This document shows, piece after piece, positions 10,935 through 20,755 of a stretch of DNA of 64,000 nt. The notes beneath the pieces were generated by a model. That model saw only the letters and a program-made list of their open reading frames with translations, did no database searches and had not been told where the DNA came from. Both the position numbers and the translations under genes were made by a program. The number at the start of each line of letters is the position of its first letter. Position 1 is the first letter of the stretch. Location of the stretch: NCBI RefSeq assembly GCF_036884655.1, contig NC_088347.1, positions 13,450,001-13,514,000 on the forward strand, written 5' to 3'. The DNA is from Musa acuminata AAA Group. Taxonomy: Eukaryota > Streptophyta > Magnoliopsida > Zingiberales > Musaceae.

Positions 10935-13636
10935 TATAGTAGATGCTCAAGGCATATGATTAGAAATCCTATAAATTTTTTAAAACTCACTAGCTAAGAT
11001 GGTAGATATATTATCTTCATAGACAATAGGAAAAATCATTAGCAAATCATTAGCTTTGAAAATATTAGTAACAAATCAAATTTCTTGATTGAATATTTAC
11101 TTTTAGTGGATAGTTTGAAATACAACTTAATAAGCCTTAGCCAATATTATGATAAGTGATATAAAGTTAAATTTGAATTCCATGCTTGCATCATGGAAAT
11201 ATCAAGTAAGAATAAACCTATGATAGCTTTCAAAAGTGATAATGGTTATATTATTGATCTTGATTATTTTCATAATACAACTTGTTTTTTAGTCTTGAAT
11301 GATGATGCATGGCTTTGGACTAGGACATGTTAGTATGAAATTAATTTCATAAATTAGAACTAAAAAACTTATAAGAGAAATATCTAAAATCAAATTTGTT
11401 AGAGATAAAATTTGTGGCACATGCCAAGTAAAAAAATACATGAGTAGCTTCAAACCCAAAAACAAAGTATCTCTAAACTATTACAACTAATTTGCATGGA
11501 TTTATTTGGGCCTATTGATATCACAAGTCTAGGAGGAAGTAAAAGTACTTTTTGTGAATATTGATGTTTATAGTAGATATAATTTGATATATTTCTTGGT
11601 ACATAAAAATGATCATTTCAAATATTTTACTAAGTATGATAAATAAGTTTAAAATAAAAAAGATTTTATAATTTTCTCTATTTGTAGTGATCATAGTGGT
11701 AAATTTAAAAATTATAATTTTTAAAAAATTTATTATTTGAATGGGTATGACTATAATTTCTCTAGTATAAGAAATTCACGATAAAATGAAGTTGAGAAAA
11801 AGAATATGAGCTTACATGAGATGACAAGGACAATTCTTAATGAATATAGTCTACCCAAATGCTTTTGGGGCAAAGTTGTTAATATATACTATGTCATGAA
11901 TAGGATTCTTATAAGACATCATTTATTTAAAACTCCTTATGAATTATAAAATAATAAAAGATCCAACATCTCATATTTTAAAATTTTTTATTGTAAATAT
12001 TTTATTTTAAATGACAATGATGCCTTTGAAAAATTTAATGCAAAATATGATGAAAGTATTTTTTTTAATATATTCCTCTATTTCTAAAGCTTATTAAGTT
12101 TTTGATAAGAATTATTTAGTTATTAAAGAATCTATTCATGTTATTTTTTATGAATCTCTTGATGATTAAAAAATAATTTTGAGAATGATTTTAAATTTGA
12201 TAAATTAAATTTAAATGTGGATTCTACTCCACAAAGCAACTCAAATACATTTACTTCTAAAAAAACTTCATCCAAGGAATGGAAGTATATAGATGCACAT
12301 CCTAAGGAGCTAATTATTGGAGATATATCAAAAGATATTCAAACTCAGTCTTCGTTAAAAAAATATTTACACAAATGTTATCTTTTTATCTTAAATTGAG
12401 CCTAAATGTATTGATGATGCTCTTAAAGATGACTCGGGTCTCGATAATACATGAAGAGCTAAATTAATTTGAAAGAAATTAAGTTTGGATGATTATACCT
12501 AAACCTAGTGATTATCTTATGATTGGTACTAAATAGATCTTTCGGAATAAACAAGATGCACAAGGTATTATAGTTCGAATAATACTAGATTAGTGACCAA
12601 AGATTTCAACTAGGAACAAGATATAAACTATATAGAAACCTTCGTTCCTGTTGCTAAACTTGAAACCATAAGGATGCTCCTTGTATATACATATTTTAAT
12701 TTTTTTTATTATTTTAAATGGATATCAAAATTACCTTTCTTAATGGTTTTATTTTAAAAAAACTTTATGTTAAACAACAACCTGAATTTAAAAGTAATAT
12801 TTTTATAAATTATATTTATAAATTATCTAAGGTTCTCTATAAGTTGAAATAAGCCCTTGAGGCTTGGTATGAGAGACTTAGCTCTTTTCTTATTTAAAAT
12901 ATTTATTTTTTAAATGCAAGATCAACATCATATTATTTATTAAATATTTTTTAAAAAAATATTATTCAAATTTATGTTGATGATATTATTTTTAGTTCTA
13001 CTAATGAATCTTTATGTGAATTATTTGCTAAGAGTATAAGCCAAGAATTTGAAATGAGTTTAATTAATAAATTAATTTTTTTTAAGATTACAAATTAAGC
13101 AACTAAATGATGAGATTTTCATTAGTCAAATTAAGTATATTCTTAATATATTAAAATGAATTTATATGGATAATGCTAAGGCTATCAACATGCCAATGAG
13201 CATCTCTACTAAATTATTTATGGACAATAAAGGAGAATGTCTTGATTAAAAGATTTATAGAGGTATGATAGTTAGTTTACTATATCTTACCACAATTAGA
13301 CCTGATATAATGTTTGTTAGGCTTCATATAAGATTGCAATTTAATACTAAACAATCTCACTATAAAATAGTAAAGAATTTTTAGTTACTTAAAATGAACT
13401 CCTAATATGGAATTATAATATCTTAAATCTAAATTTATTTATTTAATTGCTTATGTGAACGTTGACTTTGTAGGATGTAAAATAGATATAAAAAGTACCT
13501 CTAAAACGTGTCAGTTCCTAGGTCATGCACTTGTTTCTTGATCATCCAATAAGTAAAACTCTATCAAACGCACACAAATAATTTGGATAAGAAACACCTT
13601 ATAAGATTATGAACATTACATAAAAAATATTCCTAT
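10935..13636 (+). pseudogene. Degenerate Sirevirus-type pol: protease, integrase, RT, RNase H (SV3)
   Basis: This plus-strand relic has many stops and frameshifts. It starts inside the protease active-site block (S-CSRHM, about 10940), immediately after the SV2 LTR. Recognisable blocks follow: the integrase segment LCMDLFGPIDI with a GGSKS stretch (about 11500-11560); the CFWGKVVN region (about 11860); the RT block YIETFVPVAKLETIRMLL (about 12630-12690); YVDD of the RT catalytic site at 12973-12984 with DIIFSSTNESLCELF; and RNase H GHALVS (about 13525). The frame is cut at about 13636 by solo LTR S1 and resumes at 33879. It is the only RT sequence in the window. Confidence 0.85.
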
Positions 13637-14161
13637 TGTTAGGACGGCATTGAGAGGGGGAGGGGGGGTGAATTAGTGTAGTAGATAAAATCATGTTAGT
13701 TCAAAAAATCTTCGTACGTTGAAAACCGATCTCGAAAAGATATTAACTTGAAACACATTCGTAAAAGTGTACAATTAAAATAATGAGGAAGTATAGCAGT
13801 TTGCAGTTAAAGTAAAGAGCAAAACAAAAATGCAAACCGAGTTTATAGTGGTTCGGTCATTGTGACCTACATCCACTCCTGATTCCTCCTCCGTTAAGGC
13901 CATCGAAATCCACTATCAGTCTTCCTTCAATAGGTGAAGACCAACTACCCTTTTGCACCCCTCTTCTTCCTTTCACAGGTTTAGGATACAACATTTTACA
14001 AGTACTCACTTCTCTCTAAACAAAATTCTAAACTTAAGCTAGAGAAGGGGATCTCTCAAGTAATTGCAACAATGTTTTCTCACTTTTAAGTTCTCTATGC
14101 TTGTGTATGTTAACCAAGGATGAGAAGGGTATTTGTAGGCCTCAAGTGGATTCAAACTTAG
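13637..14161 (-). mobile_element. Solo LTR S1, part 1 of 3 (minus strand)
   Basis: On the plus strand it begins TGTTAGGACGGCATTGAGAGGGGG, the reverse of a Sirevirus-type LTR 3' end with its C-tract. It continues with the GGTTCGGTCAT...GACCTACATCCACTCC block, then breaks at SV4 (the last 5 bp, CTTAG, are the target-site duplication). It continues at 22677-22721 and 32833-33878, about 1.6 kb in all. No internal region or second LTR accompanies it, so it is a solo LTR. It sits in the RNase H region of SV3. Confidence 0.85.
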
Positions 14162-16150
14162 TGTTGAATCTCGGATTTTGATGATGAAGTCAATTGTCAT
14201 TTGTTGTCTAATCTATGTGTTGAGATAAGTGTGCAGGATTAACTATGATGAAAGTAAGACATGCAGCAGGAGTTGCGCCGGAGTCATGACAATGATCACG
14301 TTGGGAGTTCGAGAGCTCGACGGAAGTTCGGACAGTCGTCGGAGGTTCTACGGGAACAGATCCGAGAAGTCCAGAAGCTTGCCAAAGGAGCTCGTCGGAA
14401 CTTGCCAAGTGGATCGTCGCAGTCCAGGAGTTTGCCGGAAGTCCGCAGGAGTATCACCGAGGGTTCATCGGATGATCGACGGAAGTTCGCCGGAAACTCG
14501 CCGGAAGAAGCGAGTGACACACCAAAGCAAGCTGCAGAATATGTCTTAGGAAATAATCGTAGTTAGCACTTTGATTAAGTTAGAAATGGGAGGTGATCCC
14601 ATTTGCTTAATCCTGGGGCAATTGGGCCCCTGAAGAACTAAGATTGGGTCGAATGGTTCAACCCATTCGGACCCAAGTTGCTGTGGGAGGTGCAACCGCC
14701 CAAGCAGGGAGGTAGCACCGCCCAGGCTATGTCTCCCAGCGAGACTGGGAGGTGCAACCGCCCCAGCCGAGAGGTGCAACCACCCAGGGCTCAGTCTTCG
14801 AGCGAGACTGGGCGGTGCAACCTCTCCAGTCAGGCGGTTTCACCGCCTGAGCTCGGTCTTCGAGCTCTGGCAGAGAGGTGCAACCGCCTCTGACAGAGGT
14901 GGCACCGCCCAGAGCTCTAGCAGAGAGGTGCAACCACCCCAGTCGAGAGGTGCAACCGCCCAGGGCTCAGTCTTCGAGCTCTGCTAGGCGGTGCAACCTC
15001 TCCAGTCAAGAGGTGCAACCGCCTGATCCCGGAATTCCGGGATTTGATCGTTTTAAGCTCCAAATTTGAACTGGGTTCGGGCCGATAAATACCCCACCCA
15101 TTCAGCACTGAAAAGACACAGATCCACACCGAATTCCTGATCTTTTCTGTGATTCTAAGAGCTCAAAATTGTGTAAAGTCCAAAAGTTCTCCTCTTTCTG
15201 TTCTTCAAGTCTTGAGTTGTAAAGAGAGGAGAGAAAGGATCTGTAAGGGTTGTCTCCTGAGCCTGTCAAAAGGAGAGAAACTGTAAAAGGGCAGTTGGCC
15301 TTTGCCTATTGAAGGAAGGCCTCTAGTTGATGTCGGTGACCTCATCCGTGGAGGAAGCCAAAAGTGGAGTAGGTCAAGACTGACCGAACCACTCTAAATC
15401 TCTGGTTTGCGTTTATTTCGAGCATTTTATCATTACTGCAAACCTCCTACATAGCTACTGCCCTCTGCGCTTTTACGAACGATTCTCTAAGTTAAGATCT
15501 TTCTGTATCTGCATTAAGACGTAAATCGGTATTTTCGTGCGATCTTTACATTGCAGTTTACGTTAACATATTGATTCCATTTATAACTGCAAACTGCTTT
15601 CTGCGCATTCATAAAACGCTTTTCAAAGTTCAGAATCTGCGTTTAAACATAAAACTGCGTTTAGACGCAAAACTGCGTTTAGACGCAAAACTGCGTTTAG
15701 ACGTAAAACTACGTTCAGACGCAAAACTGCGTTTAGACGTAAAACTGCGTTTAGACATAAAACTGCGTTTAGACGTAAAACTACGTTTAGACGTAAAACT
15801 AAGTTTAGACGTAAAACTGCGTTCAGACGCAAAACTGCGTTTAGACGTAAAACTGCGTTTAGACGTAAAACTGTGTTTAGACGTAAAATTGCGTTTAGAC
15901 GTAAAACTGAGTTTAGACGTAAAACTACGTTTAGACGCAAACTGCGTTTAGACGTAAATTGAGTTTAGATGTAAACTGAACTTGGACGCAATCTGCGCTT
16001 AGACGCAAACTGCGATTAAATACAAACTGTGAATCGGCTGTTGCATCATAATAGATTTTATCGAACGAACGTATCTTTCGGTTTTAATCGCTGTAAGATT
16101 TCCGCTGCACTAATTCACCCCCCCCCCTCTTAGTGCTCTCAATCCTAACA
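14162..16150 (+). mobile_element. 5' LTR of SV4 (1989 bp)
   Basis: The ends are TGTTGAATCTC and GATCCTAACA-type (here AATCCTAACA). The U3 has GTTCG/GTCGGAA repeats (14300-14510). A long palindromic CpG-rich region runs 14685-15030 (GAGGTGCAACCGCC, GGCGGTTTCACCGCC). The TATA position reads GATAAATA (15084-15091), whereas the 3' LTR has TATAAATA. An 18-bp tandem array and a 10-C tract lie near the end. It is 73 bp longer than the 3' LTR: four extra repeat units (71 bp) plus two extra C. Confidence 0.92.
15639..16028 (+). repeat. 18-bp tandem repeat array in the SV4 5' LTR (22 units)
   Basis: The unit is about GCGTTTAGACGTAAAACT. The count is 16 units of 18 bp followed by six of 17 bp, total 390 bp. 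The repeat lies downstream of the TATA position, in R/U5. Because 18 is a multiple of 3 it stays open in several frames (periodic KLRLDV), but that is a by-product of the repeat and not a gene. Confidence 0.93.
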
Positions 16151-16152
16151 AT

Positions 16153-16164
16153 TGGTATCAGAGC
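16153..16164 (+). other. SV4 primer-binding site (initiator Met-tRNA type)
   Basis: TGGTATCAGAGC lies 2 bp after the 5' LTR end. This is the sequence complementary to the 3' end of plant initiator methionine tRNA and is used by most Ty1/copia elements to start minus-strand DNA synthesis. Confidence 0.93.
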
Positions 16165-16200
16165 CCAGTTAACTCTCAAACGGATTAAAACCCAAGAGAG

Positions 16201-17793
16201 ATGGCTTACGCCGGAAACCAAGAGGGTCATTCCATTACACGTCCACCCATGTTTAATGGGACAGACTACACCTATTGGAAGACCCGAATGAGGATCTTTC
16301 TTATTTCTATGGACGTTGAACTTTGGAATCTTGTCGAGAATGGTTTTTCAAAGTCTTCTCTTCCAATGATCGATTGGAACGATTCGGAGAAGAAGGCTTT
16401 CGCTCTTAATGCAAAGGCTACGAATGTCTTATTTTGTGCACTTGATAAAAATGAGTTTAATCGTCTTTCGATTTGTGAAACTGCATTTGATATTTGGCAC
16501 ACACTCGAAGTGACTCATGAAGGCACAAGTAGAGTGAAAGAGTCAAAAATCAATCTTTTGTTACACTCTTTCAAACTTTTTCGGATGAAACCGAGTGAGA
16601 CTATTGGCGACATGTTTACCCGTTTCACGGATGTTGTCAACGGTCTAAAAGGACTCGGAAAAAGTTTTTTGGATTTTGAGCTGGTAAATAAGATCCTAAG
16701 ATCCCTTCCTAAGAGTTGGGATCCTAAAGTCACTACTATTCAAGAGGCAAAAGATCTAAACAACTTCCCTCTTGAAGAACTAATTGGGTCATTAATAACC
16801 TACGAGATGACTTGCAAAGCTCATGAAGAGCAAGAAGACATCCTTCCAAAGAACAGGAAGGATATGGCACTTAAAACTTCTGAATGCCACTTGAGAGAAA
16901 ACTCAAGTGATGAGGACTGTGATGATGACTTGGCACTTCTGACAAGAAAGTTTAAAAAGTTCTTTAAAAGAAACAAGTTTAAGAATGATGCAAAAATTAA
17001 ACTTGAACCCAAGAAGGACCAAGTGATCTGCTATGAATGCAAAAAGCCAGGACACTACAAGAGTGATTGTCCCCAAGTCAAAAAGAGAACATCAAAGAAG
17101 AAGGCTCTTCAAGCAACATGGGATGACTCGAGCGCATATGAAGAAGAAGAGTCTAACACCGAGCAAGTTGCTAATTACGCCTTAATGGCCATTGGAGAGG
17201 AGGTAACGAATTTATTAGATGCTGATTTATCTTTCGATGAATTATTAAATGCCTTCCATGACTTATTTGATGAATGCAAGATTATCAATAGAAAATACAA
17301 ATTGCTGAAAAAGGAGCATGATAGTCTTACTTGTGATTTTGATAAGTTAAAAATTGAATATCATGATAGTTTAAATTCAAGTATCAAATGTCATGATCTA
17401 GAAACTCTCCAAAACGAAAACTCGCTACTTAAGGACACCTTGAAGAAATTCGAGGTTGGTAGCAAGTCATTGAACATGATCCTTGCAAACAAGGGTCACG
17501 TTCCAAAAAGAAGTGGAATTGGATTTGTGAGAAGTCCTCACCTAAATCCAACCACCTTTATAAAAGGCCCCATCTTACATGTTCAACACCAAGCAAAATG
17601 TAACTATTGTTGTAAAATTGGACACAAGACACATTATTGTCCATTCAAGAAAATTAGTCCAAACAAATTGATTTGGGTTCCTAAAGGAACCATGACGAAT
17701 TCTATGCAACATGATAGAAAATCTAGATCTATTAGTGAGGCACCCAAAAGCAAATGGGTACCTAAAAATCATCCCTTCCTACAAAAACATTAA
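16201..17793 (+). CDS. Sirevirus-type Gag (capsid/nucleocapsid), SV4, intact
   Basis: 530 aa, starting at the first ATG after the PBS. The N-terminal gag domain has the typical YTYWKTRMRIFL block (residues 23-34) and FDIWHTLE. A CCHC zinc knuckle lies at residues 278-291 (CYECKKPGHYKSDC) and a second at 468-481 (CNYCCKIGHKTHYC). Between them is an acidic then heptad-like region (about 345-425) that could be coiled coil. The C-terminus EAPKSKWVPKNH is shared with the SV2 remnant. Gag forms the virus-like particle and binds element RNA. No protease follows in any frame, so it would not be processed in cis. Confidence 0.93.
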   Translation: MAYAGNQEGHSITRPPMFNGTDYTYWKTRMRIFLISMDVELWNLVENGFSKSSLPMIDWNDSEKKAFALNAKATNVLFCALDKNEFNRLSICETAFDIWHTLEVTHEGTSRVKESKINLLLHSFKLFRMKPSETIGDMFTRFTDVVNGLKGLGKSFLDFELVNKILRSLPKSWDPKVTTIQEAKDLNNFPLEELIGSLITYEMTCKAHEEQEDILPKNRKDMALKTSECHLRENSSDEDCDDDLALLTRKFKKFFKRNKFKNDAKIKLEPKKDQVICYECKKPGHYKSDCPQVKKRTSKKKALQATWDDSSAYEEEESNTEQVANYALMAIGEEVTNLLDADLSFDELLNAFHDLFDECKIINRKYKLLKKEHDSLTCDFDKLKIEYHDSLNSSIKCHDLETLQNENSLLKDTLKKFEVGSKSLNMILANKGHVPKRSGIGFVRSPHLNPTTFIKGPILHVQHQAKCNYCCKIGHKTHYCPFKKISPNKLIWVPKGTMTNSMQHDRKSRSISEAPKSKWVPKNHPFLQKH

Positions 17794-18581
17794 AACTTTA
17801 GTACGGAGCAAGAATTAATGTTCTGCTCCTTGATTCTCGACAGTCATAACTTTAGGAGGAACTCGCAACGCTTAAATAACGAGTGGAATCACAAATGCAA
17901 TTTGGATACAACCTAATGTGAATTTTCAAAATTACAAACATATGATTCACACATCCCCTTGATCTTTGAATCCGTCAAAATTACCCATTCATCATCTTCA
18001 AATCAAACCTTGTTTTATGAAGAAACTAAGTATGTCATGAACTTGAAAGGATTACCAACCTGAACGAACCATCACAAACATACGTACGACATTAGGAGTA
18101 CGCACGATCGTACAAGTATTTTTGCCTTGAAATAAAAACGCATACGTAATCACGTAAGAAACATTAACGAAAACTCTCCTCAAGACAAAACCGCTCTGAT
18201 CAAATCACAGAGTGTTCACTGCCCCCAGGCGGTGGCACCTCTCCAGCTGGCGGTGGCACCTCCAGCCATCACGAGTTGCCAGCGGTTGCACCTCTCCAGC
18301 CAGAGGTGCAACCGCCCGCAACTCTGCCTTTTTAACCCACGCTAGGGCCGGCGGTGAAACCGACCCCAACTCACTTCCCTTTCCTTCTCTACTCCTCCAA
18401 GCCTCCTCCATCCCCATCTCACCCCGTTTAGCTTCCCAAATACCTCTCATCTTGGAGCAAAACATCAAGAATCCTTCCCTCTTTTGAAGATTCCACTAAG
18501 GTATTCTCTAAGAACCTCTTGAACTCTGTTTTGTTCTTCATTTACTCTTGCTCAGATTTATCCCTTTAAACAGCAGTAGTG
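17794..18581 (+). promoter_or_regulatory. SV4 gag-env spacer with palindromic modules
   Basis: It replaces the whole pol region. No pol similarity is visible. The palindromic GC modules (GGCGGTGGCACCTC..., 18225-18320) and the AGGGCCGGCGG motif (18345-18355) precede a pyrimidine-rich leader and the env-like ATG. At the position of the SV1/SV2 TATA-like box the sequence is CTTTTTAACCC (about 18329-18338), so the box is degraded here. Confidence 0.5.
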
Positions 18582-19610
18582 ATGGGATCTAGAAGATCCT
18601 CAAGGGACAAGGGAAAGAGGAGATTAGTAGAAGAGTTTGATCTTACCCTTTTTGATTCAAAAATCTATGCTGAAAAATTTCTCTCTTTCGAACTAAGAAG
18701 CATCAATAAGGGAAAATACGTAAATCTGAATGAACTAAGAGATGTAGAGACTATCCAATGGTTTGCAAACCTAGATCTACTTCCAATCTTGCAGATTAAC
18801 GAACCCATCTATCCTAGGCTGGTAAGATTGTTTTACAATAACTTACAAATAGATGATGAAGAAAGGATGTCCACCTATCTTTTAGGACAACACATCTCAA
18901 TCACTGATAGATTTATTTGTGATATGATAGGCATTCCCATGAAAAGCATAGGACTTTACTTTAGAGGATCATGGGATGATGAAACTATTGGAACATCCTA
19001 TGTTGGAGCCTTAGGAACAATCTTTGCCAATCCTAACATAGCATTTGTTCCTAAAAGTTGTGAACATCTATTACCTTTTAACACAAAGATACTTCATCAT
19101 ATCATAACTAGTATAATTCTTCCTAAACAATACCATCATGATGAAGTGAGTCAATTAGAATTAGGAACTATGTACTTAATCATGAAAGGACATGACATTT
19201 GTCTTGGCTATCTTATCCAACAAAACATGTTAGAATTATCTAAAAAGGATATGATGCTCCCATATGGTGGCATAATAACTAGAATAATGAAAGCTTACGA
19301 CATTCAAATACCACCAGAAGAAGAAGTAATGAAAGTAGATAGATTCTGCATAATAAACAAAAATCTACTTCACCGACTAAGATGTCACTATAGAAATGGT
19401 AACTGGGTTAGAATGCCTAGAAGAACTGATCCTCCTCAACCTCACCCAGAACCTGAGCCGGAAACTCCAGTATTTAGGAGTACCCAATCTCCTCCGATCT
19501 GTCCCTTTGAGGAAGCACATCCAGTTGAGCAAACTCATACATCCGTCGAAGAAATTGGGTTTAGGATGGACCGATTCGAACAGAGACAAGAACGGATTGA
19601 ACAACGATAA
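18582..19610 (+). CDS. Sirevirus env-like / accessory protein (SV4)
   Basis: 342 aa from ATG 18582. The basic N-terminus is RRSSRDKGKRR. Conserved blocks are INKGKYVNLNEL, PIYPRLVRLFYNNL, STYLLGQHI and PKSCEHLLPFNTKILHH. A proline-rich stretch (residues about 285-315) and a Gln/Arg-rich, possibly coiled, C-terminus (EQRQERIEQR) follow. Compared with SV2 it ends about 28 codons early at TAA 19608-19610, where SV2 has CAA; similarity continues to about 19694. No signal peptide or membrane helix is clear, so the envelope label is positional. It looks like the unnamed plant transposon protein domain; its role is unknown. Confidence 0.82.
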   Translation: MGSRRSSRDKGKRRLVEEFDLTLFDSKIYAEKFLSFELRSINKGKYVNLNELRDVETIQWFANLDLLPILQINEPIYPRLVRLFYNNLQIDDEERMSTYLLGQHISITDRFICDMIGIPMKSIGLYFRGSWDDETIGTSYVGALGTIFANPNIAFVPKSCEHLLPFNTKILHHIITSIILPKQYHHDEVSQLELGTMYLIMKGHDICLGYLIQQNMLELSKKDMMLPYGGIITRIMKAYDIQIPPEEEVMKVDRFCIINKNLLHRLRCHYRNGNWVRMPRRTDPPQPHPEPEPETPVFRSTQSPPICPFEEAHPVEQTHTSVEEIGFRMDRFEQRQERIEQR

Positions 19611-20755
19611 GATCAAATCCTATCTGAGCTGCAGCAAATTCACAGTCAATTTGACTCCTTGTTTAGGCACTTTAATTTTCCACCACATGAATGAACTTGT
19701 ATGAACATTTGTTGTTGTTGTAAACTTCTTATGTTACTCACTTCTGATATGCTTGTTGTAAACATCTATCGTGGTAAACATTTGTCTTGTGCCTTGTGGT
19801 AAAGGTTATCTCGAACTTTAATCGTATCATTTCTTTTTTCGATATGTCCGAATTAGGAATGTTGATGTGTCCGAATAGATAAACTTGTTAAAATTATTTT
19901 TTGGACTATATTGAATAATCAAATCACTTGATTGCCATATTTCTATGATTATTTTTGAAAATCTGTAACATAATCTTGTTCGAATGCATCTCATTATTCG
20001 AATGCAATAAAACAGATTTTCTCGTACACTTTCAAAAAAATAAGTTTCTGAAATAAAGTGGTTCCTGTGTATGTGTTCCATCTTGTAATATCTTTGCGTG
20101 CACAATGGATTATAACAATTATAACAAAAAGGGGAAGAAGCTTTCAAAGCAATCTATGAAAAATTCCTCTATAAGCTTGTTAATATTATTTTCCTGATAT
20201 CACAATTACCATGCTTTTTGTTGATGACAAAGGAGGAGAAACATATGAATTGATAAACACTGTCATTATCATGTCTATGTCATACTTGCAAAATACTTGA
20301 GTGATGCTATAAACAATGTTATGATTATGCCATCCTTGCATCACCAAGAGATATATGAACGTGTGCTATAGTTTGCATTATGCCTTGAGTTGATATCTTA
20401 CCATGTAAAATAAAAAATAATGCAAAACTTGCTAGAAAATTTGAAATGTGTGCATCATGTAATAGTGCTTCACAGCTTTAATGATAATATTCAACTACAT
20501 GATGAATAGTTACAAACACTATCATACAAACTTGAAGATGTATGTCAAGCCTTGACATCATCCTTGAAGAGATACATCATGATGGGTATCATGATAGGAA
20601 TATTGATAAGTTTAACTGATCTAATTTATCAATATGTCACTTGAATTCTAAGATCATGAATTCAAGGTTGACTTATCTCCACTATGGCATGTAGACAGGG
20701 GGAGTTAAGGTTAACTCCATTATCAATTGATTGTCATCATCAAAAAGGAGGAGAT
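19611..20755 (+). other. SV4 3' noncoding region with multiple polypurine tracts
   Basis: It begins with the residual env-like C-terminal sequence (to about 19694). The region is AT-rich and gene-free. The polypurine motif TTGATGACAAAGGAGGAGAAA lies at about 20220-20240 and the final tract AAAAAGGAGGAGAT at 20742-20755, next to the 3' LTR. Confidence 0.8.
20701..20718 (+). other. Conserved hairpin upstream of the 3' LTR (SV4)
   Basis: GGAGTTAA-GG-TTAACTCC is a perfect 8-bp inverted repeat with a 2-nt loop, 37 bp before the 3' LTR. Equivalents occur at 2670-2687 (loop TGTT), 5045-5062, 47642-47659, and on the minus strand near 51365-51383 (loop AACA) and 58980-58998. The stem is kept while the loop varies. 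Confidence 0.7.

Noticed and set aside
12973..12984. Possible endogenous pararetrovirus RT
   Set aside because: The YVDD block sits with copia-type integrase upstream and copia RNase H downstream, so it belongs to the decayed Sirevirus-type pol. No movement-protein or caulimovirid motif was seen anywhere.
14208..15129. Arg/Ser- or Pro-rich open frames in the LTRs (also 20802-21723, 49399-51260, 55356-56585, 58199-58582)
   Set aside because: They come from GTCGGAAGT and GGTGCAACCGCC repeats and appear on both strands in every LTR copy. They are LTR sequence, not genes.
15571..15951. Open frames encoding periodic KLRLDV / RLNAV repeats (also 22123-22597, both strands)
   Set aside because: They are translations of the 18-bp LTR minisatellite; the repeat length is a multiple of 3, so several frames stay open. 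There is no start context or homologous protein.
15639..16028. CRISPR-like regular repeats
   Set aside because: Units are contiguous with no spacers, in a plant LTR. It is a minisatellite.
16153..16164. tRNA gene remnant (initiator Met)
   Set aside because: Only the 12-nt primer-binding complement is present at each LTR junction. There is no cloverleaf around it.
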